A stretch of 9,288 bases of DNA from Lentisphaeria bacterium (GTDB lineage Bacteria; Verrucomicrobiota; Lentisphaeria; Oligosphaerales; Oligosphaeraceae), in the NCBI GenBank assembly GCA_016287975.1, contig JAEEXV010000196.1:1-9288 (forward strand), in the 5' to 3' direction. This document shows positions 1 to 4,515 of the stretch, in pieces; position 1 is the first letter of the stretch; the number at the start of each line of letters is the position of its first letter. The notes beneath the pieces were generated by a model, which did not search any database, was not told the origin of the DNA, and saw only the letters and a program-made list of their open reading frames with translations. Made by a program: the position numbers and the translations under genes.

Positions 1-1
1 C

Positions 2-82
2 GCGCCCGCCGAACCCGCGCCCATGGCGGCTGCGGCGCCTGCGGAACCCGCCGAGCCTGCCGCGCCGTCGGCGGAGGGCTGA
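2..82 (+). CDS. 3' end of an unidentified gene (Ala/Pro/Glu-rich C-terminal tail)
   Basis: An open frame enters from the left edge and ends at TGA 80-82, giving 26 residues made almost entirely of Ala, Pro and Glu (for example PAEPAEPAAPSAEG at the end). Such low-complexity tails occur on many cytoplasmic and envelope proteins in high-GC bacteria, so no family can be named. Three things support it as a real gene end: the frame is open to the edge, the composition suddenly becomes T-rich after the stop, and a terminator-like hairpin follows about 50 bases downstream. The rest of the gene is outside the window. Confidence 0.55.
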   Translation, partial: APAEPAPMAAAAPAEPAEPAAPSAEG

Positions 83-100
83 TTTTCCCCGTTTTCCCCG
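83..100 (+). repeat. Tandem 9-mer TTTTCCCCG x2
   Basis: Two perfect adjacent copies of TTTTCCCCG (83-91 and 92-100) directly follow the stop codon of the leftmost gene. They are seen directly. No function is evident, and a slippage-derived duplication is enough to explain them. Confidence 0.6.
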
Positions 101-133
101 CCACTTTCCTGGAAGTTATCGCTTTTCTACAAC

Positions 134-178
134 ACTGCGCCAGATGCGGTTCCGCCGTGCCTGGCGCAGTTATTGTTT
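134..178 (+). terminator. Terminator-like hairpin between the leftmost gene and the prepilin-like gene
   Basis: ACTGCGCCAG (134-143) is perfectly complementary to CTGGCGCAGT (161-170), a 10-bp stem. The 17-base loop can itself form a short GCGG/CCGC helix (146-149 with 152-155). A T-rich stretch follows (TTATTGTTT, 170-178; 7 of 9 are T). This is the usual shape of an intrinsic terminator, though the loop is longer than typical. It sits between the stop at 82 and the start at 225, the right place to end the upstream transcript. Confidence 0.55.
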
Positions 179-183
179 GCGCA

Positions 184-220
184 TGGCCCCCTCCTCAACT
201 CACCTGGGGCCACAAGGAGA
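184..220 (+). promoter_or_regulatory. Leader hairpin and ribosome binding site of the prepilin-like gene
   Basis: TGGCCCC (184-190) pairs with GGGGCCA (206-212), a 7-bp stem that ends just before a good Shine-Dalgarno sequence, AAGGAGA (214-220), set 4 bases from ATG 225. The loop contains CTCCT (191-195), which is complementary to AGGAG (215-219) inside that Shine-Dalgarno. A second fold that masks the site is therefore possible. The ribosome binding site is strong evidence for the start; the switching idea is inference. Confidence 0.4.
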
Positions 221-224
221 GACC

Positions 225-932
225 ATGCGCAAAAACCATCCGTTCACGCTCACCGAACTATTGACGGCGCTTGCCGTCCTCGCCATCCTGGTCAGCATGC
301 TGCTGCCCGCGCTCGCCAAGGCGCGCGAGAAGGCGCGCCAGGTCCAATGCCTGAACCACCTGCGCCAGCTCGCGTGGGCGATGCAGGGCTATGCCGACGA
401 CTGGCATGGACGCCTCGCCCCCTACGTCACCAACGCCCCGCGCGACGCCCATCCAGGCCTCAACTGGACCGCCTGGACCTTCCCCTACCACCAGAATCCA
501 GGCATCCTCGTCTGCCCCGCCACCACCAGCGGCAAGCCCCCCGAGACCACTCCAGATGGATTCCGCAAATACGACGGCAGCTACGGCTGGAACTACGACG
601 GCACCCAGGGCAACTGCGGCCCCCTCACCGCCCATGTCCGACAGCCCACCCGCAGCTATCTCGTCATGGATTCGGGCGACCCGTGCATCATCTACGGCGC
701 CAACCACTGGGACAACCTCATGGAGGAACTCGACCTCGACTGGGATTCTGGCACCGAGGGCTGCAACCGACACCTCGCCCGTGTCAATGTCGCATTCGTC
801 GACGGGCACTGCTCCGACCGCGCCCTCATCCCCTTCCTCGCCGCCCCCTGCAAATCCTGGGACCCGCCCTGGTGCATGGCCTGGGACAACGGTGAACTCC
901 TCCCAGGCACCATCCCCTTCCCCGAACGCTGA
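225..932 (+). CDS. Prepilin-type N-terminal cleavage/methylation domain protein (type II/IV pseudopilin-like)
   Basis: A 235-residue exported protein with a pseudopilin-like N-terminus: a short basic leader (MRKNHP), then FTLTELL and a hydrophobic helix to about residue 30, followed by ALAKAREKAR. In this class prepilin peptidase cuts before the Phe (here F7) and Glu +5 (here E11) guides assembly. The usual Gly at -1 is Pro, a variation I recall as common in Lentisphaerae. The rest is a globular periplasmic or extracellular domain with eight Cys (42, 97, 131, 154, 180, 196, 209, 217). Near the C-terminus is a signature common in PVC homologues: H183 followed by VAFVDGH (189-195). ATG 225 is chosen over an in-frame ATG at 144 because only 225 has a Shine-Dalgarno (AAGGAGA, 4 bases away) and puts the leader at the N-terminus. 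These proteins occur in large numbers per genome and their exact role is unknown. Confidence 0.85.
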   Translation: MRKNHPFTLTELLTALAVLAILVSMLLPALAKAREKARQVQCLNHLRQLAWAMQGYADDWHGRLAPYVTNAPRDAHPGLNWTAWTFPYHQNPGILVCPATTSGKPPETTPDGFRKYDGSYGWNYDGTQGNCGPLTAHVRQPTRSYLVMDSGDPCIIYGANHWDNLMEELDLDWDSGTEGCNRHLARVNVAFVDGHCSDRALIPFLAAPCKSWDPPWCMAWDNGELLPGTIPFPER

Positions 933-941
933 TCCCATCCA

Positions 942-1238
942 GTGTCAAAAGTCCAAGGTCCCGTCACCCCAGTCCCCAAGACCCCCCGTCCAAAGTCCCG
1001 TCCAAAGTCCAGCGTCCAGCGTCCAAAGTCCCGTCACCCCCAGTCCCCAAGTCCCCCGTCCAAGGTCCCGTCCAAAGTCCAGCGTCCAAAGTCCAAAGTC
1101 CCGTCACCCCCAGTCCCCAAGTCCCACCGTCCAAAGTCCCGTCCAAAGTCCAGCGTCCAAAGTCCAAAGTCCCATCACCCCAGTCCCCAAGTCCCCCCCG
1201 TCCAAAGTCCCGTCACCCCCACCCCAAGGATCCCCCCC
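942..1238 (+). repeat. Left repeat array, 70-bp period (C-rich strand)
   Basis: This gene-free 300 bases consists almost wholly of variants of GTCCAAAGTCC, GTCCAGC, CAGTCCCCAAG and GTCCCGTCACCCC. The landmark CCGTCACCCC (or CCATCACCCC) begins at 961, 1031, 1101, 1172 and 1210. That is three unit lengths of 70, 70 and 71 bases, then a shortened copy. Seventy is ten heptamers, and the underlying unit is GTCCAAA. The last copy departs from the pattern and carries AAGGA (1226-1230), which serves as the Shine-Dalgarno of the following gene. All copies read in the same direction and are the reverse complement of the array at 1996-2249. Open reading frames cross the array in several frames, but they only reflect the lack of stop codons in the repeat. 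Confidence 0.92.
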
Positions 1239-1991
1239 ATGTCCCAACTCATCCGTCCCTCTGGCGGCTACCGAAAAACCTACTCATTCGGCTACACCTG
1301 CCTGATCTACCATGCGACCTGCACCTTTTGCGGGCGCTTTTACGACCATCGCAACGATCCTCTGGGCAAGACCGCAGGGCAGATGATCGGGGCGGCCAGG
1401 AGCGCGCGTCAAAACATAGTCGAGGGCTCCTCACGCGCCGCGACCAGCACGGAAACAGAACTTCGCCTATATGATGTCGCGAAGGCATCATTGCAAGAAC
1501 TCGCAGGCGACTATGAAGCCTTTCTGCTGCAGGAGCAAGCCATCCCGTGGAGTCAAAAGGAGCCACGGGCATTGGACTTCCAGCGCCTGGAACTCGCGCC
1601 ATTTGACCCGCCCCGCGACGACGTCCGCCATGCGTTTGGCAAGTATTTCCTTGAAATGCGCAAAACCTTCGCGAAATGGATTGAATCCGAAGACCCCATC
1701 ATGGCCTCCAATGCCATTTTGCTGACGATTGACCACGCCTCCAGACTACTGTCTGGACAAATCCGAAGCCTTTTCGAGAAATTCTGCAGGGAAGGCGGAT
1801 TCACGGAACGCATGAGCAGAGCACGCATAGAGGCACGCAGCGCGGGCTCCGACGAGGCTGCGACACCGCGGTGTCCGATCTGCAACGGCCCGATGAGAAA
1901 AGTCATGGCGCACCGTGGAACCAATGCAGGCAATTTCTTTTGGGGATGCCTCAATTATCCACAATGCAATGGGACGCGGGTGATGGAGTGA
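1239..1991 (+). CDS. Four helix bundle suffix domain protein with C-terminal topoisomerase-type zinc ribbon
   Basis: A 250-residue, probably cytoplasmic protein. Residues 4-100 match the pattern I know for the four-helix-bundle suffix family (related to S23/23S rRNA intervening-sequence proteins): LIRPSGGYRKTYSF near the start, then ARSARQNIVEGSSRAATS (53-70) and ASLQELAGDYEAFLL (83-97). The middle (about 100-205) looks helical with no motif I recognise. Residues 212-247 form a zinc ribbon of the type at the C-terminus of DNA topoisomerase I: CPIC (212-215), then FWGCLNYPQC (234-243) and GTR, with C212, C215, C237 and C243 as ligands. This suggests nucleic-acid binding; no catalytic site is seen. 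ATG 1239 follows AAGGA (1226-1230) by 8 bases; the in-frame codons upstream are array sequence. By eye the gene is less GC-rich than its neighbours, which fits recent acquisition. The biological function of the family is unknown to me. Confidence 0.85.
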   Translation: MSQLIRPSGGYRKTYSFGYTCLIYHATCTFCGRFYDHRNDPLGKTAGQMIGAARSARQNIVEGSSRAATSTETELRLYDVAKASLQELAGDYEAFLLQEQAIPWSQKEPRALDFQRLELAPFDPPRDDVRHAFGKYFLEMRKTFAKWIESEDPIMASNAILLTIDHASRLLSGQIRSLFEKFCREGGFTERMSRARIEARSAGSDEAATPRCPICNGPMRKVMAHRGTNAGNFFWGCLNYPQCNGTRVME

Positions 1992-1995
1992 TGAA

Positions 1996-2249
1996 ATGGG
2001 GGGATGGGGGATGGGACTTTGGACTTTGGACGCTGGACTTTGGACGGGACGCTGGACGGGGGGACTGGGGGACTGGGGGGATGGGACTTTGGACTTGGGA
2101 CGCGGCGTTCTGTGCCGGCCCATTTTTGGGCCGGTCAGGGTGACGGGACTTTGGACTTTGGACGCTGGACTTTGGACGGGACGCTGGACGGGGGGACTTG
2201 GGGACTGGGGGGATGGGACTTTGGACTTTGGACGGGACGCTGGACTTTT
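1996..2249 (-). repeat. Right repeat array, 70-bp period, inverted relative to the left array
   Basis: Read on the + strand this is GGACTTTGGACTTTGGACGCT-type sequence, the reverse complement of the left array. The landmark ATGGGACTTT (or ACGGGACTTT) begins at 2011, 2081, 2143 and 2213. The 70-base spacing holds for 2011 to 2081 and for 2143 to 2213. The units starting at 2011 and 2143 are nearly identical by eye. The unit starting at 2081 is only 62 bases because its second half is replaced by unrelated sequence containing a hairpin (2115-2134). The last copy is truncated and runs out in GGACTTTTTGTGACAC. In RNA the two arrays would pair over roughly 250 bases, with the four-helix-bundle coding region as the loop. 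Confidence 0.92.
2115..2134. repeat. Hairpin embedded in the right array
   Basis: CCGGCCCA (2115-2122), a TTTT loop, then TGGGCCGG (2127-2134): a perfect 8-bp stem. It lies in a stretch of about 45 bases (roughly 2096-2140) that does not follow the 70-bp repeat. No T-tract follows on either strand, so it is not a normal intrinsic terminator. It may be a small nested insertion or a replaced repeat unit. Confidence 0.75.
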
Positions 2250-2252
2250 TGT

Positions 2253-2356
2253 GACACAAATCCAATTCGTGTCGCGCAAAACCCCGAAAGGCATATATAG
2301 TATGGGATTGTTTCACAAGCGACACAAGGCACTTTTTTCGGAGATTATTCAGCGTC
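2253..2356 (+). promoter_or_regulatory. AT-rich leader and probable promoter region of the helicase gene
   Basis: This intergenic stretch is clearly richer in A and T than the rest of the window. TATATA (2294-2299), overlapping TATAGT (2296-2301), resembles a -10 box. No convincing -35 is present at 16-18 bases, so the sigma factor and exact start cannot be given. GTGTCGC (2269-2275) and GCGACAC (2319-2325) form a 7-base inverted repeat around the -10-like element, and a shorter pair GACAC/GTGTC (2253-2257, 2269-2273) lies upstream. Either could be a protein-binding site or an RNA fold. GGAG (2340-2343) is a weak, rather distant (13 bases) ribosome binding site for ATG 2357. Confidence 0.4.
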
Positions 2357-3931
2357 ATGAGTCTTTTCTCGCGAATTTCCCAATGGTTCGGGAAAATCTT
2401 TGGGCAGGAGGATAAAAAAGTCGAAGTGACGGCCGCTCCTGCGCCGCAGGAGGGGCAGCCCAAGCCGCCTCGGAAGCGCCGCGAGCGCGGTCCGAAGCAG
2501 GAGCAGTCGAAGCGCCAGGAGCGCCCCGCGCCGCAGGCGGACACGACGGGCGAGTCCGGCTATGGCGAGACCAAGGCGCGCACCATCAAGGAGAAGAAGA
2601 AGGTCGGGGACTGGCAGGCGCCCGCGCCTGGCGCCGAGGCGGGCGCGACCTATTTCCAGATGTTCCCCCTGGAGCGCGAGATCCTGCGCGCCGCGCTCGA
2701 CGACCTCGGCTTCGTGAAATGCACGCCGATCCAGGCCTTGGCGCTGCCCATCGCGATGGAGGGCAAGGACATCGCGGGACGCGCGCAGACGGGGACAGGG
2801 AAGACCGCCGTCTTCCTCATGTCCATGCTCCACGAGTTCCTCAACTCCACCGTCGAGCGCAAGCTCAACCAGCCCTTCGCGCTGGTCCTCGCCCCCACCC
2901 GCGAACTCGCCCTGCAGATCGCGAAGGACGCCGAAAACCTCAGCGTCTACACCCGCCTGCGCACCGTCGCCGTCTTCGGCGGCATGGACTACGAGCGCCA
3001 GCGCCGCCTGCTCCAGGCGGGCTGCGACCTCGTCGTCGCCACCCCGGGGCGCCTGATCGACTACCTCCAGAAGCGCGTGCTCGACACCTCCGCCCTCAAG
3101 GTGCTCGTGATCGACGAGGCCGACCGAATGCTCGACATGGGCTTCATCCCCGATGTCAAGCGCATCATCAACTACCTCCCGCGCAACGAGGAGCGCCAGA
3201 CCATGCTCTTCTCGGCGACGCTCTCGAAGACCATCATGGACCTCGCCGCGCGCTGGATGCGCCCCGACCCCGCCGTCGTCGAAATCGAGCCCGAGAAGGT
3301 CGTCGCCGAAGGCGTCAACGAGACCGTCTACGCCTGCACCGTCCGCGAAAAACTCGCGATCATGCTCTACATCCTGCAGCACGAGGACTGCGGGCGCGTC
3401 CTCATCTTCGGCAACCGCCGCTGCGATGTCGAGCATCTGCAGGATACCCTGCGCCGCTACGGCGTCAACTGCGCGCTCCTCTCGGGCGACGTGAGCCAGA
3501 ACCGCCGCCTCAACATCCTCGAGGAGTTCCGCACGGGCCAAGTCAAGGTCGTCGTCGCCACCGACGTCGCGGGCCGCGGCATCCAGGTCGACGGCATCAC
3601 CCACGTATTCAACTACGACCTCCCCTACGAGGCCGAGGACTATGTCCACCGCGTCGGCCGCACCGCCCGCGCGGGCCACCAGGGCCGCGCCATCTCCTTC
3701 GCCAGCGAGGACAACGCCTTCGTCATCCCTGAAATCGAAGAGTACATCGGGCGCCCCCTCCCCACCACCCAGCCCCCCGAGGAGATGCTCCAGCTCCCGC
3801 CCCCCGTCCAGGGCTTCACCCCCGCCAGGCACGAACACGCCCGCAAGGACTTCGGCGACCGCCGCGGCGGACGACCGCCCCGCGGCTCCTTCGGCGACCG
3901 CCGCAACCGCGCCTCTGGACACCGCGGATAG
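2357..3931 (+). CDS. rhlB: DEAD-box ATP-dependent RNA helicase, RhlB-like
   Basis: A 524-residue cytoplasmic ATP-dependent RNA helicase that would unwind or remodel RNA in decay, ribosome assembly or cold adaptation. All core motifs are present and intact: Q motif (TPIQ, 123-126), Walker A (AQTGTGKT, 143-150), Ia (APTREL, 179-184), Ib (TPGR, 229-232), DEAD (253-256), SAT (286-288), IV (LIFGN, 349-353), V (ATDVAGRGI, 401-409) and VI (HRVGRTARAG, 431-440). The wording GDVSQNRRLNILEEF, HVFNYDLP and IPEIEEYIGRPLP closely follows E. coli RhlB from memory. A charged Lys/Arg/Gln/Pro-rich extension (about 20-85) precedes the core. A short Arg/Gly-rich tail (about 498-524, DRRGGRPPRGSFGDRR) probably adds RNA affinity. 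It starts its own transcript after an AT-rich leader, and a 9-bp hairpin follows its stop. The helicase call is firm; RhlB rather than RhlE or another subfamily is less certain. Confidence 0.95.
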   Translation: MSLFSRISQWFGKIFGQEDKKVEVTAAPAPQEGQPKPPRKRRERGPKQEQSKRQERPAPQADTTGESGYGETKARTIKEKKKVGDWQAPAPGAEAGATYFQMFPLEREILRAALDDLGFVKCTPIQALALPIAMEGKDIAGRAQTGTGKTAVFLMSMLHEFLNSTVERKLNQPFALVLAPTRELALQIAKDAENLSVYTRLRTVAVFGGMDYERQRRLLQAGCDLVVATPGRLIDYLQKRVLDTSALKVLVIDEADRMLDMGFIPDVKRIINYLPRNEERQTMLFSATLSKTIMDLAARWMRPDPAVVEIEPEKVVAEGVNETVYACTVREKLAIMLYILQHEDCGRVLIFGNRRCDVEHLQDTLRRYGVNCALLSGDVSQNRRLNILEEFRTGQVKVVVATDVAGRGIQVDGITHVFNYDLPYEAEDYVHRVGRTARAGHQGRAISFASEDNAFVIPEIEEYIGRPLPTTQPPEEMLQLPPPVQGFTPARHEHARKDFGDRRGGRPPRGSFGDRRNRASGHRG

Positions 3932-3937
3932 CCCCGC

Positions 3938-3959
3938 GCCGAGCCATTCCTGGCTCGGC
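3938..3959 (+). terminator. Strong intergenic hairpin after the helicase gene
   Basis: GCCGAGCCA (3938-3946), loop TTCC, TGGCTCGGC (3951-3959): a perfect 9-bp stem starting 7 bases after the helicase stop. What follows is C-rich (CTCCCCCCC), not a T-tract. It could slow or end transcription, stabilise the 3' end of the helicase message, or divide an operon. The next gene starts only 17 bases after it and has no visible promoter, so partial read-through is likely. Confidence 0.5.
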
Positions 3960-3975
3960 CTCCCCCCCTCCCGCC

Positions 3976-4515
3976 ATGCCCGTAGAGATGCGCATCGGAG
4001 ATACCGCCGCCCCCCGCGTCGGGGAGCGCCTGCCGATCGTCATCGTCCTCGATGCGCTGCGCAGCGCCTACAACACGGGCAACATCTTCCGCCTCGCGGA
4101 CGCGGTGCAGGCCGAGGCCGTCTACGCCTGCGGCTACACCCCGTTCCCCCCGCACCCCAAACTCGCCAAGACCGCGCGCGGCTGCGACGAGACCGTCCCC
4201 TGCCGACACTTCGACCGCGTCGCCGACGCGCTCGACGCCCTGCGCGCCGAGGGCCGCGCCATCTACGCGGTCGACACGGTCGTCGGCGCGCAGTGCGTCT
4301 GGGACGCGCGTCTGCGCTTCCCCGCCGCCCTCGTCTTCGGCAACGAGGCGCTCGGCATCTCCTCCGAAGCCCTTTCCCGCTGCGACGGCTACCTCCAGCT
4401 GCCCGCCAACGGCCTCAAGAACTCCATCAATGTCGGCAACTGCGCCGCCGTCGTCCTCTTCGAGGCGCTGCGCCAGCACCGACATGGCACCCACACCCCA
4501 GGAGCCCAGCCATGA
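3976..4515 (+). CDS. TrmH/SpoU-family RNA 2'-O-ribose methyltransferase
   Basis: A 179-residue cytoplasmic enzyme of the SPOUT (alpha/beta-knot) class that would transfer a methyl group from S-adenosylmethionine to a ribose 2'-OH of tRNA or rRNA. The three SpoU motifs are in order. Motif 1 is LDALRSAYNTGNIFRLADA (25-43), with N33 and the Arg at 39. Motif 2 is VFGNEALGIS (120-129). Motif 3 is LPANGLKNSINVGNCAAVV (142-160), part of the knot that binds the methyl donor. The length is that of the compact catalytic domain alone, without the N-terminal L30-like domain of RlmB-type relatives, so the target cannot be assigned. ATG 3976 has no clear Shine-Dalgarno; ATG 3988 four codons later is possible. 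Its stop overlaps the next start (ATGA at 4512-4515), so it is probably translated together with the lipid enzyme. Confidence 0.9.
   Translation: MPVEMRIGDTAAPRVGERLPIVIVLDALRSAYNTGNIFRLADAVQAEAVYACGYTPFPPHPKLAKTARGCDETVPCRHFDRVADALDALRAEGRAIYAVDTVVGAQCVWDARLRFPAALVFGNEALGISSEALSRCDGYLQLPANGLKNSINVGNCAAVVLFEALRQHRHGTHTPGAQP
4500..4515 (+). promoter_or_regulatory. Ribosome binding site and ATGA start/stop overlap
   Basis: AGGAG (4500-4504) lies 7 bases before ATG 4512, inside the last codons of the methyltransferase gene. ATG (4512-4514) overlaps the TGA stop (4513-4515). This fixes the start of the Aas-like gene and indicates translational coupling. Confidence 0.85.

Larger units (their letters stand above)
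942..2259. mobile_element. Candidate cassette: four-helix-bundle gene inside long inverted repeat arrays
   Basis: Two arrays of the same 70-bp repeat lie in opposite orientations around one gene. The outer ends also correspond: GTGTCAAAAGTCC at 942-954 mirrors GGACTTTT at 2242-2249 plus GACAC at 2253-2257, with a 3-base insertion between. The inner ends match too: CCCCCCAT (1233-1240, running into the start codon) mirrors ATGGGGGG (1996-2003, just after the stop). The gene is therefore bracketed almost to the base. ATCCA occurs at 937-941 and at 2260-2264, consistent with a 5-bp target duplication but also possible by chance. No transposase, integrase or reverse transcriptase is encoded. Calling it mobile is inference; the inverted structure is seen directly. 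Confidence 0.4.

Noticed and set aside
144..224. Upstream in-frame ATG at 144 for the prepilin-like gene
   Set aside because: It lies inside the terminator-like hairpin, lacks a ribosome binding site, and would put 27 extra residues before the prepilin leader.
942..1238. N-terminal extension of the four-helix-bundle protein through the left array (Ser/Pro/Lys/Val/Gln-rich, 99 residues)
   Set aside because: It is a translation of the repeat, which lacks stops in most frames. The family begins at LIRPSGGYRK, and ATG 1239 has its own Shine-Dalgarno.
2115..2134. Intrinsic terminator for the four-helix-bundle gene
   Set aside because: Good stem but no T-tract on either side, and it is inside the repeat array.
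942..2250. CRISPR array
   Set aside because: The repeats are directly adjacent heptamer-based units with no unique spacers between them, and there are no cas genes nearby.
1951..2544. Reading frames through the right array on both strands (WTLDFG-like on +, SPVQSPKS-like on -)
   Set aside because: Low-complexity translations of the heptamer repeat, in several overlapping frames at once, with no plausible starts or domains.
2345..3922. Minus-strand frame opposite the helicase gene
   Set aside because: The + strand frame carries every DEAD-box motif; the opposite frame is a mirror of its codon bias.
3642..4511. Upstream open extension of the Aas-like frame
   Set aside because: It runs through the helicase and methyltransferase genes in another frame and encodes Arg/Pro-rich shadow sequence; the ATGA start at 4512 is well supported.
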